Origin: Corynebacterium sphenisci DSM 44792 | GTDB taxonomy: Bacteria; Actinomycetota; Actinomycetes; Mycobacteriales; Mycobacteriaceae | Direction: 5' to 3' | Length of the DNA: 64,000 nucleotides | Assembly (NCBI RefSeq): GCF_001941505.1 | Contig: NZ_CP009248.1 | Span: forward strand, 2,232,001-2,296,000 | Shown here: in pieces, positions 55,588-64,000 of the stretch | How positions within the stretch are numbered: the first letter of the stretch is position 1 | Layout: each line of letters starts with the position of its first letter | The notes under the pieces: model-generated | What the model was told of the DNA's origin: nothing | Databases searched by the model: none | The model's input: only the letters and a program-made list of their open reading frames with translations | Position numbers and translations under genes: made by a program

Positions 55588-56717
55588 CAGGACCGCCCCC
55601 CTTCGTCATCCTCGCCGGCGCCCGCGGCGCCGGTCCCGTCATCGTCCCCGCCGCCCGGGCCCGCGGCCGCCGCGCCGGCGAACCCGGCCCCGGCGAGCCG
55701 GCCCTCGGCGGCGAGCCGCTCCTCGCGCACCCGGCGCACCTCGGCGCGCAGCCGGCGCAGCTCGGCGAGCTCCGCCGCGCTCAGCGGCGCGTCGTCCACC
55801 CCGGCGGCGGTGAGCGCCGCCTGCGCGATCTCGCGCTCCCGGCGCTCCGATTCATCGCCGAGCAGCACCCCGACATTGTCCAGCAGCCGGGTGCCGCCGA
55901 CCCGGGCGGCGACCAGCAGCCGCGCCTCGGTCGCGTCCTCGGCGAGCTCCCCGAGCCGCGGATCCCGCAGCTCCAGGTAGTCCACCGACACCTCCGGGCG
56001 GGACTCCAGCACCGCCCGGGCGGCCGCCAGCACCGCCGCCGGGCCGCGGTCGCCGGCATGCGCCCCGGCGGTGAGCGCCGCGGACAGGGTCACCGCCGCC
56101 TCCCGGTCGGCGGCGCCGAGGTAGCGGTTGCGCGAGCTCATCGCCAGCCCGTCGGCCTCCCGGATCACCGGCACCGCATGCAGCCGCACCTCCAGGTCGA
56201 GGTCGGTGACCATCTGCTGCATGAGCACCAGCTGCTGGTAGTCCTTCTCCCCGAAGATCGCGTCGGTGCAGTGCGTGATCTGGAACAGCTTGGCCACCAC
56301 GGTCAGCGCCCCGTCGAAGTGCCCGGGCCGGGCGGCGCCCTCCAGCTCCCCGGCCAGCGGCCCGGCGGAGACGGTGGTGCGGAACCCGTGCGGGTACATC
56401 ATCGCCGCATCCGGGGTGAACACCAGCTCCACGCCCTCGCCGCGCAGTTTGGCGATGTCCGCCTCCAGATCCCGCGGGTAGGCGGAGAAGTCCTCGCCCT
56501 CGCCGAACTGCAGCGGGTTGACGAAGATGGAGGCCACCACCACCGCGCGCGGCAGGGTGCGGGCGGCGCGGACCAGCTCCAGGTGGCCCTCGTGCAGGGC
56601 GCCCATGGTGGGCACCAGCACCACCGGGCGCCCGGTGGCGCGCAGCGCGCGGGTCACCCGCGCGATGGACTCCACCGAGTCGTGCACCGTCGTCTCGCCT
56701 GCGGCGTATCCGCTCAC
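55587..56717 (-). CDS. panC: Pantothenate synthetase with C-terminal extension
   Basis: Joins pantoate and beta-alanine using ATP. The protein is 376 residues; the core has [10 protein letters not shown] (HxGH), [10 protein letters not shown] in the form [20 protein letters not shown] and MSSRNRYL. The usual length is about 280-310, so about 65 residues at the C-terminus are extra: a charged coiled segment ([20 protein letters not shown]) and an Ala/Gly/Asp/Glu tail. GTG 56717 is chosen because GGAGG lies 6 nt upstream. 145 nt separate it from the DUF2520 gene, enough for its own promoter. Confidence 0.95.
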   Translation of the reverse strand: MSGYAAGETTVHDSVESIARVTRALRATGRPVVLVPTMGALHEGHLELVRAARTLPRAVVVASIFVNPLQFGEGEDFSAYPRDLEADIAKLRGEGVELVFTPDAAMMYPHGFRTTVSAGPLAGELEGAARPGHFDGALTVVAKLFQITHCTDAIFGEKDYQQLVLMQQMVTDLDLEVRLHAVPVIREADGLAMSSRNRYLGAADREAAVTLSAALTAGAHAGDRGPAAVLAAARAVLESRPEVSVDYLELRDPRLGELAEDATEARLLVAARVGGTRLLDNVGVLLGDESERREREIAQAALTAAGVDDAPLSAAELAELRRLRAEVRRVREERLAAEGRLAGAGFAGAAAAGPGGGDDDGTGAAGAGEDDEGGRS

Positions 56718-56862
56718 CGGCAGCCTCCGAACCTCTCCTCGCCTGCGGGCCCGGCGGGCCCATGTGCCTGATACACCGTACTCGGCGCACCACGGCTCGC
56801 CTAGCCGGGGCGGCGCCCGGCGGGGGCGGCGCCGCGGTGCCGTACCCGGGGCCGGCCCCGCC

Positions 56863-57717
56863 TCAGCGCCCCTCGGCGTCGAGCAGCCGGAGCACCTCCG
56901 GGCAGCCCCGCAGCTGCGCGATCCGGCGGGCCAGGGTGGCGTAGCCCGGGGCCGCCCCGGGCACCGCCCGCTCCAGTTCGCGCAGGTGCGCGGCCACCGC
57001 GGCGGCGTCATCGCGGGCGGCCGGCCCGGTGAGCGCGGAGTCTCCGTAGCGCAGCACGTTGTCCAGGCTGGCGGAGAGCAGCGGGGCCAGCAAGTCCACC
57101 GCCGGGCCCCGGTCGCCGACCGCCTCGGCGAGGATCCGCACCGCGTCGCCGACCACCGCGCCCAGGTGGTTGGCGCCATGCGCCATCGCCGCGTGGTACA
57201 GCGTCCGGGAGCGCTCCGGGATGAGCACGGCCCGGCCGCCGAGTTCGCCGATCAGCAGTTCCGCGACGGTGCGGGAGAGGTCGTCGCCGACGGTGACCCC
57301 CCAGTGGCAGCCGGCCAGCCGGTCCACGTCCGCGGCCACCCCGGCGAAGGTCATCGCGGGATGCGCGGCGATGGTCATCGCCCCGGTCAGCGCCACCGGA
57401 TCGAGCACCGCCCGACCCAGCGCCCCGGCGACGTGCACCACGATCCGGCCGGGGCCGACGTGCCGGGCGACCTCCTCGGCGACCGCCGGCAGCGCCGGGT
57501 CGGGCACCGCGAGCAGGATGAGCTCGGCATGGCCGGCGACGTCGGCGATATCGCCCACCCGGGCGCCGGGCAGGCGCAGCCGGGCGCGGGTGGCGGAGGC
57601 CGCCGAGGGGGCGACCACGGCGCGCACCCGGTGCCCGACGCGCTCCAGGGCGGCGCCGACGGCCACGCCCACCGCGCCGGCGGAGATGACGCCGACGCTC
57701 AGGCGCGGCGCAGCCAC
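56863..57717 (-). CDS. Rossmann-fold oxidoreductase-like protein, DUF2520 (Rv3603c type)
   Basis: A 284-residue protein with an N-terminal Rossmann domain (VGVISAGAVGVAVGAALERVGH, Gly-rich NAD(P) loop) and a C-terminal DUF2520 helical domain (YHAAMAHGANHLGAVVGDAVRIL). Located as Rv3603c in M. tuberculosis, next to panC, where a ketopantoate reductase role has been suspected but not shown, to my knowledge. GTG 57717 follows the previous gene's stop by 3 nt. Confidence 0.87.
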   Translation of the reverse strand: MAAPRLSVGVISAGAVGVAVGAALERVGHRVRAVVAPSAASATRARLRLPGARVGDIADVAGHAELILLAVPDPALPAVAEEVARHVGPGRIVVHVAGALGRAVLDPVALTGAMTIAAHPAMTFAGVAADVDRLAGCHWGVTVGDDLSRTVAELLIGELGGRAVLIPERSRTLYHAAMAHGANHLGAVVGDAVRILAEAVGDRGPAVDLLAPLLSASLDNVLRYGDSALTGPAARDDAAAVAAHLRELERAVPGAAPGYATLARRIAQLRGCPEVLRLLDAEGR

Positions 57718-57720
57718 CGG

Positions 57721-59229
57721 CTAGGAGTCCTTCCGCTCGCGCATCTGGGCGAGCAGCTCGGCGACGGTGAGCCCGTCGGCGCGGTCCTCCGCCCGGCGCC
57801 GGCCGCGGCGCGGTTCGGCGCGCCCGCCGGAGCCCTCCCCCGCGGCCGGGGCGCCGGTCGCGGCGGCGCCCTCCGGCGCCCGGTGGCTGGGCCGGGAACC
57901 CGCCGCGGTCGTCGGCTCCGCCTTCGGCTCCTGCTTCGGCTCGGGCTTCGGCTCCGGCTTGGGCTCGGGCTTCGCCTCGGTCGCGGGCTCCGCGGACCAG
58001 CGGGCCCGGGCCGGCTGCTGCGGCTCCTGCCGGCCGGAGGCGAGCCAGGGCTGCCGCGCGGACCCGTCCTCGGGGGCGCGGTGCGCGGCCCGGGGCCGCG
58101 CCGCGGCCTCCGTCGGCGGCGCGGTCGTGGCGTCGGCGGCGGGCGTGGCCGCCGCGGCGGGCTCGGCGGCCGGCCGGGTCACCGGGCGGCTCACCGGCCG
58201 GGAGCCCGGCCGCGACTGCTCGGGGCCTGCCTCGGCCGGCTCCTCGGCCCGGTGATGCCGGCGGGCGCCGGCGGCCGGGGTCTCGGGGGCCGCCCACTGC
58301 GCCGCGGCCGGGTCGGGCCGTCCGGTGGCCGCGGATCCGCCCGGTTCCGCCGGCGTCGCGGGTTCGGCGGACTTGGCGGGTTCGGCGGGCGCCGTGGTCC
58401 GCGCGGGCTTCGCCGGCTGCGCGGGGGTGGCGGGGGTTTCACCGGCGCGCGGGGCGGCGTCGTCGACCTCGGGCACGTCCACCGGCTCCTCGCCGCGGGC
58501 CGGCCGGGGCCGGGCGGCGGCGCCGAAGCGCGGCGGGGTCTGCTCCGCGGTGACCTGCGCCCGGTGCGCCCGGGCCCGCGGCTCCGGGCGGTCGTGGGCC
58601 TGCGGATCCCGCATCGGCGAGGGCTGCGCCGGGGCGTCGAGCTCGCGCAGCCGCTCCGCGCGGGCGCGCAGCGCGATCCGCTCGTCCTCGATGTTCTCCC
58701 CGAGCAGCTCGGCGAGGTGCTCGCGCAGCGCGGCGATTTCGGCGCGCAGCTGGGCCAGGGTCTCGTCCCGGCCGGCGTCGAGGGAGTCCAGGTAGTTCTG
58801 CTCCAGGATGAGCTCCTGCTCCCGGTGCGTGGCCAGCTCCTTGTCCAGCTCCGCGCGATGCCGCCGCTCCAGCTCATCGCGGCGGCGGCGCTCCCCGGCC
58901 AGCTGCCGGCGGTACCGGGTGGTCAGCACCGCGCCGACCACCGCCGCCCACAGCCCGGCGAGCACCGCGATCTTCATCCAGCCGGTGGAGGTGGCGAAGA
59001 GCATGATGATGCTCGCCGCCACGGCGAGCACCACCAGGGCGGCCATGAGCAGCAGGCCCACCCGTTCGGCACCCTCGTCCTCGGCGGAGTCGACCTCGGC
59101 GGCGGCGTCGGGGTAGTCGTAGCCGTCGTAGCCGTAGTCGTCCTCGCCGGTCCAGTCCGCCTCGGCGGACCCGCCGTAGTCGGCGTCCTCGCCGGCGGCG
59201 CTGTCGCGGAACTCGTCGGGGTGCGTCAT
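57721..59229 (-). CDS. Membrane protein of Rv3604c type with long disordered tail
   Basis: A 502-residue protein: acidic Tyr/Asp-rich N-terminus (DDYGYDGYDYP), two transmembrane helices (about 65-85 and 90-110), a coiled coil (RRRRDELERRHRAELDKELA ... REHLAELLGENIEDERIALR, about 115-200), then about 300 Pro/Ala/Glu/Lys-rich residues with KPEP repeats and a short conserved C-terminus (GLTVAELLAQMRERK). It resembles corynebacterial DUF6779 proteins at this locus. TAGTCT sits 7 nt before ATG 59229, so it is probably leaderless and starts the transcript. Confidence 0.8.
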   Translation of the reverse strand: MTHPDEFRDSAAGEDADYGGSAEADWTGEDDYGYDGYDYPDAAAEVDSAEDEGAERVGLLLMAALVVLAVAASIIMLFATSTGWMKIAVLAGLWAAVVGAVLTTRYRRQLAGERRRRDELERRHRAELDKELATHREQELILEQNYLDSLDAGRDETLAQLRAEIAALREHLAELLGENIEDERIALRARAERLRELDAPAQPSPMRDPQAHDRPEPRARAHRAQVTAEQTPPRFGAAARPRPARGEEPVDVPEVDDAAPRAGETPATPAQPAKPARTTAPAEPAKSAEPATPAEPGGSAATGRPDPAAAQWAAPETPAAGARRHHRAEEPAEAGPEQSRPGSRPVSRPVTRPAAEPAAAATPAADATTAPPTEAAARPRAAHRAPEDGSARQPWLASGRQEPQQPARARWSAEPATEAKPEPKPEPKPEPKQEPKAEPTTAAGSRPSHRAPEGAAATGAPAAGEGSGGRAEPRRGRRRAEDRADGLTVAELLAQMRERKDS

Positions 59230-59239
59230 GGGCCCCAGA

Positions 59240-59728
59240 CTACCGGGGCTCGGCGGCCAGCCCCGGCAGGCGCGGCGGATCGCCGTCCTCCGGCGGCACC
59301 CGGCAGGAGCGCTCCAGCCACAGCCCGGCCGCCGCCAGCGCCGTCCCGGTGGCCACCCCGACCAGCACCGTCGGGCCCTCCTCAGCGACCGCGGCGAGCA
59401 CCCCCCAGCGCGGCAGCAGCCAGGCCGCCGCCCCCGCATACGCCCCGCCGAGCACCGCCCCCAACCAGGCGGCGGCGCTGCCCGCGGTGCACAGCCGGGC
59501 GATGGTCAGCGGGTGCACCTGGGACCGGTCCTGGCCCACCCGCTCCTCGGCGAGCACCCGGCGCACCCAGCGCGCCGCGGCGGCGCAGCCGGCGGTCAGC
59601 GCCCAGGGGAAGAGCAGATCGGTCCAGTGGAAGACGAAGGAGCCGAACAGGGCGCGCACCGCGGCGAAGGCGAGCACCGCCGCCGCGGCCGCGACCGCGA
59701 GCAGCGCGCCGACGCCGGTGCCCCTCAC
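59240..59728 (-). CDS. DUF3180 membrane protein (Rv3605c type)
   Basis: A 162-residue protein with four transmembrane helices (about 5-25, 33-52, 78-100, 118-138), the usual DUF3180 layout. It always lies after folK in this order. GTG 59728 overlaps the folK stop by 4 nt. Role unknown. Confidence 0.88.
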   Translation of the reverse strand: MRGTGVGALLAVAAAAAVLAFAAVRALFGSFVFHWTDLLFPWALTAGCAAAARWVRRVLAEERVGQDRSQVHPLTIARLCTAGSAAAWLGAVLGGAYAGAAAWLLPRWGVLAAVAEEGPTVLVGVATGTALAAAGLWLERSCRVPPEDGDPPRLPGLAAEPR

Positions 59729-60315
59729 CGCCGGCCCCCTCCGCCGGCCCCGCCCGGATCCGCCCCCGGCCCGGCCCAGCCCAGATCCAGCCGGCGCACC
59801 CCGGCGACCTCCGCCGGGTCCAGCCCGGCGAGCAGCCCGGCCACCGGCGCCCCGGCCAGCCGGGCGTCCGGATCCGCCTCCAGCCAGGGCACCAGCACGA
59901 AGGCGCGCAGATGGGCCCGCGGATGCGGCAGGGTCAGCTCCGGGGTGTTCGCGTGCACCGCCCCGGCGGGGGTGCGCGCGGCGATGATGTCCACGTCCAG
60001 GGTGCGCGGGCCCCAGCGCACCTCCCGCACCCGGTCCGCGGCGCGCTCCAGGTCCTGGCAGCGGCGCAGCAGCCCGCGCGGGGTGTCCGCGACCTCCACG
60101 ATGAGCACCGCGTTGAGGAAGTCGTCCTGCGCCACCCCGCCCCAGGGGGCGGTGGCGTAGAACCCGCTGCGGGCGACCACCGCCGGGCCGAAGGCCCGGT
60201 CCACCCCGCGCAGCCGGGCGGCGGCGTCGCCGACGTTGCCGCCGATGGACAGCACCGCGCGCAGCGGCGCCGCCGGGGCCGCGGGATCCGCCGGGTGGTC
60301 CGCCATCGCGCTCAC
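59725..60315 (-). CDS. folK: HPPK (2-amino-4-hydroxy-6-hydroxymethyldihydropteridine pyrophosphokinase)
   Basis: Transfers pyrophosphate from ATP to the pterin in folate synthesis. The 196-residue protein has [47 protein letters not shown] (Mg2+-binding Asp pair) and [18 protein letters not shown] 60315 overlaps the folB stop by 4 nt; ATG 60306 is an alternative. A Gly/Arg tail ends the protein. Confidence 0.95.
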   Translation of the reverse strand: MSAMADHPADPAAPAAPLRAVLSIGGNVGDAAARLRGVDRAFGPAVVARSGFYATAPWGGVAQDDFLNAVLIVEVADTPRGLLRRCQDLERAADRVREVRWGPRTLDVDIIAARTPAGAVHANTPELTLPHPRAHLRAFVLVPWLEADPDARLAGAPVAGLLAGLDPAEVAGVRRLDLGWAGPGADPGGAGGGGRR

Positions 60316-60683
60316 CGCCTGGTCTTCCGGGAGCGGCGGGCGACCACCGCCACATCGTCGAAGTCGTGCGGGATCGGCGCCTGCGGCTTGTGCACCGCCA
60401 CCTCCACCGCATGCAGCCGCGGATCCGCGATCAACCGATCCGCGATTTCCGCGGCGACGGTCTCGATGAGGTTGCGGGGCTCGCCGGCGAGCACCGCATG
60501 GGCCAGCTCCGCCACCGCCCCGTAGTCCACGGTGCGCGCCAGGTCATCGCCGGCGGCGGCCGCGGCGAAATCCAGCCACAGGGTGATGTCGCAGGAGAAG
60601 TCCTGGCCCTCGCGGCGCTCGTGCTCGAACACCCCGTGGAAGCCGCGGGCGCGCAGCCCGCGCAGCTCGATCCGGTCGGCCAT
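60312..60683 (-). CDS. folB: Dihydroneopterin aldolase
   Basis: Converts dihydroneopterin to the hydroxymethylpterin. The 123-residue protein has [21 protein letters not shown] (with catalytic Glu and Tyr-equivalent positions), [10 protein letters not shown] and [12 protein letters not shown], and a Lys in [15 protein letters not shown] 60683 overlaps the folP stop by 1 nt. Confidence 0.95.
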   Translation of the reverse strand: MADRIELRGLRARGFHGVFEHERREGQDFSCDITLWLDFAAAAAGDDLARTVDYGAVAELAHAVLAGEPRNLIETVAAEIADRLIADPRLHAVEVAVHKPQAPIPHDFDDVAVVARRSRKTRR

Positions 60684-61630
60684 CAGGCACCCCCCGCCGG
60701 GGCGGCCGGGTAGTCCCCGTCCGCGGCGACCCCGTTCGGCGCCGCCCCCGCCGCCCAGGCCGCGGCCACCGCCGCGGCATCCACGTTGGGCCGCACCTCG
60801 TGCACCCGCACCCCCCAGGCGCCGGCGGCGGCGGCGAGCGCGGTGATCGCCGCGGTCGCCGGGTCCGCGGCGGTCGGCGGCACCGCGGGCCCGCCGAGCA
60901 CGGTGGCCGCGAAGCGCTTCCGGGAGGCGCCGACCAGCACCGGCGCCCCCATGGCGACCAGCTCCGGCAGCCCGTTGAGCAGCGCCCAGTTGTCGTCGGC
61001 GTTCTTCGCGAAGCCCAGCCCGGGGTCGACGATGATCCGCTCGGCGGCCACCCCGGCGGCCACCGCGGCGTCGGCGCGGGCGCGCAGATGCTCGGCGACC
61101 TCGGCGAGGATGCCCCGCGGGTCGGGTTCGGCCCGGCCGGAGGCGCCGATGAAGCGGTCGGTGCGCCAGTGCATCAGGCACACCGCCACCCCGGCCTCCG
61201 CGCAGGTGGGCAGCATCCGGGGATCGGCCAGGCCCGCGGAGACGTCGTTGATGATCGCCGCCCCGGCCTCGATCGCGGCCGCGGCGACGGAGGCGCGCAT
61301 GGTGTCCACGCTCACCGTGGCCCCGCCGGCGGCGAGTTCGGCGACCACCGGCACCACCCGCTCCAGTTCCTGGGCCTCGGGCACCCGGTGCGCGCCCGGC
61401 CGGGTGGACTCCCCGCCGACGTCGACGATGTCGGCGCCCTCGGCGATGAGCCGGCGGGCGTGCGCGGCCGCCGAGATCGGGTCCGCCCAGCGGCCCCCGT
61501 CGGAGAAGCTGTCCTCGGTGACGTTGACGATGCCCATCACCAGGCAGCGCCCGTCGGCGCGCGCCGGCACCCCCGGCGCGGCGGGGCCGGCCGGCGCGGC
61601 GGCTGCGGGCTCCGGGGCCATCGCGTTCAC
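60683..61630 (-). CDS. folP: Dihydropteroate synthase
   Basis: Condenses the pterin pyrophosphate with p-aminobenzoate; target of sulfonamides. The 315-residue protein shows [61 protein letters not shown] and RVHEV. An Ala-rich N-terminal extension precedes the barrel. GTG 61630 overlaps the folE stop by 4 nt; ATG 61621 is an alternative. Confidence 0.96.
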   Translation of the reverse strand: MNAMAPEPAAAAPAGPAAPGVPARADGRCLVMGIVNVTEDSFSDGGRWADPISAAAHARRLIAEGADIVDVGGESTRPGAHRVPEAQELERVVPVVAELAAGGATVSVDTMRASVAAAAIEAGAAIINDVSAGLADPRMLPTCAEAGVAVCLMHWRTDRFIGASGRAEPDPRGILAEVAEHLRARADAAVAAGVAAERIIVDPGLGFAKNADDNWALLNGLPELVAMGAPVLVGASRKRFAATVLGGPAVPPTAADPATAAITALAAAAGAWGVRVHEVRPNVDAAAVAAAWAAGAAPNGVAADGDYPAAPAGGA

Positions 61631-62193
61631 CGCCCGGTGATGAGGCTCAGCGCCTCGGCCCGGGAGCGGGCGTCGGACTTGAACCCGCCGCGCACCGCGG
61701 AGGTCACCGTGCGGGAGCCGGGTTTGCGGATCCCGCGCATCGCCATGCACAGGTGCTCGCATTCGATGACCACGATCGCCGAGGTCGGCTCCAGGCGCTC
61801 CACCAGGGCGTCGGCGACCTGGGAGGTCAGCCGCTCCTGCACCTGGGGCCGTTTGGCGTAGAGGTCCACCAGCCGGGCCAGTTTGCTCAGCCCGGTCACC
61901 CGGCCCCGGGGGCCGGGGATGTAGCCGATGTGCGCATGGCCGAAGAAGGGCACCAGGTGGTGCTCGCAGGTGGAGTAGATGGGGATGTCCTTGACCAGCA
62001 CCAGCTCCTGGTGGTCCTCGTCGAAGGTCTTGTCCAGCACCTCCCGGGGGTCGACGTGCAACCCGGCGAAGACCTCCCGGTAGGCCCGGGCCACCCGGGC
62101 GGGGGTCTCCACCAGGCCCTCCCGGTCGGGGTCCTCGCCGACGGCGAGCAGCAGCTCCCGGACCGCCGCCTCGGCGCGCTCCTGATCGAACAT
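61627..62193 (-). CDS. folE: GTP cyclohydrolase I
   Basis: First step of folate synthesis, GTP to dihydroneopterin triphosphate. The 188-residue protein has the zinc and active-site motifs [20 protein letters not shown] and [16 protein letters not shown], plus [10 protein letters not shown] and [10 protein letters not shown]. Normal length. It overlaps the ftsH stop by 1 nt, so the folate genes are translated behind ftsH. Confidence 0.97.
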   Translation of the reverse strand: MFDQERAEAAVRELLLAVGEDPDREGLVETPARVARAYREVFAGLHVDPREVLDKTFDEDHQELVLVKDIPIYSTCEHHLVPFFGHAHIGYIPGPRGRVTGLSKLARLVDLYAKRPQVQERLTSQVADALVERLEPTSAIVVIECEHLCMAMRGIRKPGSRTVTSAVRGGFKSDARSRAEALSLITGR

Positions 62194-64000
62194 CAGCCCT
62201 CCTCCGTGTCCTGCCCGCGGCGGTGCCGGCCCCGCTCCGGGTCCGGCGCGGCCGCGGGATCGCGCTCCGGCGCGGGCGCCGGGGCGTCCCCGGCCCGATC
62301 CGGGTCGTGCTCGGGGCGCTCCCGCTCCGGCAGCCGGAACCCGCGCGGCTGCGCCGGGTAGTTCGCGGTGCCGGGGTGCTCCCCGGCGCCGCCGCCCGCG
62401 CCCTCCGCGCCGTCCCGCCCGGCGGGCGCGGCCGGCTCCTGGCCGCGGTAGCGCGGCGGGTTGTCGGTGGGCCAGCCGGGCGCGGTCCAGTCCTTCGGCG
62501 GCGGCGGGCCGCCGTAGACCGGCGCCGGCGGGATCGCGGTCACCCGCGGCGCCGGGTCGCCCTCCCCGGCCCAGCCGCCGGGGGCGGGCCGGGCCGCCGC
62601 GTCCGCGTCGCCGGCCGGGGCCGCCGCGTCCTGCCCGGCGGGGGCGGCCGGCGCGGCCGGCTCCGCCTCGGGGCGCACCGGGGCGAAGACGTCGACCCGC
62701 CGGGGCGGCTCCTCCCCGCGCTCCTCGGCCAGCTCCACCGGGGTCTTCACCGGGGGTTTGCCGTCGGCGGGGTGCCGGGTGTCCTGGTCGAAGAAGTCCA
62801 CCCGCTCCCGGGGCACCACGTCGGTGAACAGCACCTCCAGGTCCGGCCGGCGCAGCGTCTCCTTCTCCAGCAGCTTCTCCGCCAGCCGGTCCAGGATCGC
62901 CCGGTTCTCCCGCAGGATCGCGTAGGCCTCGTCATGGGCCCGGCCGATCAGATCGCGCACCTGCCGGTCGATTTCCGCGGCCACCTCCGGGGAGTAGTCC
63001 AGGGAGCCGTCCCCGCCGCGGCCGACGAAGGGATCGCCGTCCTCCACCCCGTACTTCACCGGGCCGAGGGCGGGGGACATGCCGTATTCGGCGACCATCG
63101 CCCGGGCGATTTTGGTGGCCTGCTCGATGTCCGCGCTGGCCCCGGTGGTGGGCAGCCCGAAGACCAGCTCCTCGGCGGCGCGGCCGCCCATGGCGAACAC
63201 CAGCCGGGCGAAGAGCTCCGGCAGGTTGTACATGCCCTTGTCGTCCTCCGGCACGGTCATCGCGTGCCCGCCGGTGCGGCCCCGGGCCAGGATGGTGACC
63301 TTGTACACCCGCTCGATGTCGGTGAGCGCCCAGGCGGCGAGGGTGTGCCCGCCCTCGTGGTAGGCGGTGACCTTCTTCTCCTGCTCGCTGATCACCTTCG
63401 AGGTGCGCCGCGGGCCGCCGATCACCCGGTCCACGGCCTCCTCCAGGGCGTCGGCGGTGATCACCTCCCCGCGCACCCGGGCGGTGAGCAGCGCCGCCTC
63501 GTTGAGCACGTTGCGCAGGTCCGCGCCGGACATGCCGGCGGTGCGCTTGGCCAGCGACTCCAGGTCCGCGTCCGCGGCGAGCGGCTTGTCCTTGGCGTGC
63601 ACCCGCAGAATCGCCTTCCGGCCGGCGAGATCCGGGGCGACCACCGGGATCTGCCGGTCGAAGCGGCCCGGCCGCAGCAGCGCCGGGTCGAGGATGTCCG
63701 GCCGGTTCGTCGCCGCCATGATGATCACGCCCTGGCGTTCGCCGAAGCCGTCCATCTCCACCAGCAGCTGGTTGAGGGTCTGCTCCCGCTCGTCATGGCC
63801 GCCGCCCATCCCGGCACCGCGCTGCCGGCCGACCGCGTCGATCTCGTCGATGAAGATGATGCAGGGGCTGTTGTCCTTGGCCTGGTTGAACAGGTCGCGC
63901 ACCCGGGAGGCGCCGACGCCGACGAACATCTCCACGAAATCGGAGCCGGAGATGGTGTAGAAGGGCACCCCCGCCTCCCCGGCGACGGCCCGGGCGAGCA
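62193..64000 (-). CDS. ftsH: ATP-dependent membrane metalloprotease FtsH, C-terminal part (cut by window end)
   Basis: AAA+ zinc protease that degrades membrane and regulatory proteins. About 600 residues are in the window; the transmembrane part and Walker A lie beyond 64000. Visible: [21 protein letters not shown] (pore loop and arginine-rich start), [13 protein letters not shown] (Walker B), the SRH region ([20 protein letters not shown]) and the zinc site HEGGH in [14 protein letters not shown]. The C-terminus has about 190 residues of Pro/Ala/Glu/Arg-rich extension, longer than in E. coli, as seen in other actinobacteria. The stop overlaps the folE start. Confidence 0.96.
   Translation of the reverse strand, partial: LARAVAGEAGVPFYTISGSDFVEMFVGVGASRVRDLFNQAKDNSPCIIFIDEIDAVGRQRGAGMGGGHDEREQTLNQLLVEMDGFGERQGVIIMAATNRPDILDPALLRPGRFDRQIPVVAPDLAGRKAILRVHAKDKPLAADADLESLAKRTAGMSGADLRNVLNEAALLTARVRGEVITADALEEAVDRVIGGPRRTSKVISEQEKKVTAYHEGGHTLAAWALTDIERVYKVTILARGRTGGHAMTVPEDDKGMYNLPELFARLVFAMGGRAAEELVFGLPTTGASADIEQATKIARAMVAEYGMSPALGPVKYGVEDGDPFVGRGGDGSLDYSPEVAAEIDRQVRDLIGRAHDEAYAILRENRAILDRLAEKLLEKETLRRPDLEVLFTDVVPRERVDFFDQDTRHPADGKPPVKTPVELAEERGEEPPRRVDVFAPVRPEAEPAAPAAPAGQDAAAPAGDADAAARPAPGGWAGEGDPAPRVTAIPPAPVYGGPPPPKDWTAPGWPTDNPPRYRGQEPAAPAGRDGAEGAGGGAGEHPGTANYPAQPRGFRLPERERPEHDPDRAGDAPAPAPERDPAAAPDPERGRHRRGQDTEEG

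Noticed and set aside
56518..60525. Plus-strand open frame of about 1300 codons over panC to folB
   Set aside because: Antisense of the conserved pantothenate/folate operon.

Overview
The window (about 74% G+C by eye, nearly every codon ending in G or C) looks like a chromosomal segment of a very high-GC Corynebacterium or close relative in the Mycobacteriales. The gene order, compared from memory with the Mycobacterium tuberculosis Rv3583c-Rv3610c region and its corynebacterial counterparts, is a conserved backbone (carD-lpqE-radA-disA-Rv3587c-canB-mutY ... clpC ... lysS ... panD-panC-Rv3603c-Rv3604c-Rv3605c-folK-folB-folP-folE-ftsH) opened up by accessory blocks. No rRNA, tRNA, CRISPR array or insertion sequence was recognised.

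Layout. 1-6571: cysS (5' end only), carD, an LpqE-like lipoprotein, radA and disA (overlapping stop/start), an Rv3587c-type membrane protein, beta-carbonic anhydrase and mutY. 6617-15136: accessory genes: two tandem secreted LIP-family lipases, an ArdA-like small protein behind a hairpin that covers its ribosome binding site, an Xre regulator divergent from a J-domain-like membrane protein with a perfect palindrome on the -10, an LppP/LprE lipoprotein, an AlbA/Schlafen-like ATPase with a C-terminal winged helix flanked by related inverted repeats, and a DUF4236 protein. 15162-17801: clpC, with a ClgR-like operator upstream.

17959-28265: the most unusual block. A seven-gene minus-strand operon (two membrane proteins, GrpE-like protein, Hsp70, small membrane protein, Ser/Thr kinase, FHA-like protein) faces a three-gene plus-strand operon (lipoprotein, membrane protein, second Ser/Thr kinase). 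It combines chaperone, kinase and phosphopeptide-reader parts and is my best candidate for an undescribed system.

28291-34965: a two-component system divergent from a MacB-like ABC transporter, a Gln-Pro-Gly repeat membrane protein and MgtE. 35204-46309: an acyl-CoA ligase, anaerobic ribonucleotide reductase nrdDG, two paralogous metallophosphoesterases, a coiled-coil membrane protein and an 800-residue protein with an acidic repetitive tail. 46677-50798: a DUF2335-like protein overlapping a small ORF, two acyl-CoA dehydrogenases resembling FadE23/FadE24, and a small lipoprotein. 50830-64000: lysS, a dihydroxyacetone kinase, an Xre/DUF2975 pair, then the pantothenate and folate operons running into ftsH (cut by the window end).

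Two regulatory patterns recur. At least fifteen genes have a TAnnnT -10 hexamer 6-8 nt before the start codon, mostly without a Shine-Dalgarno sequence, which points to leaderless mRNAs. Three scattered genes share a 12-bp GGGAG(A/T)(A/G)(A/T)(C/T)(T/C)CC-type palindromic box exactly 24 nt upstream of the -10-like hexamer.
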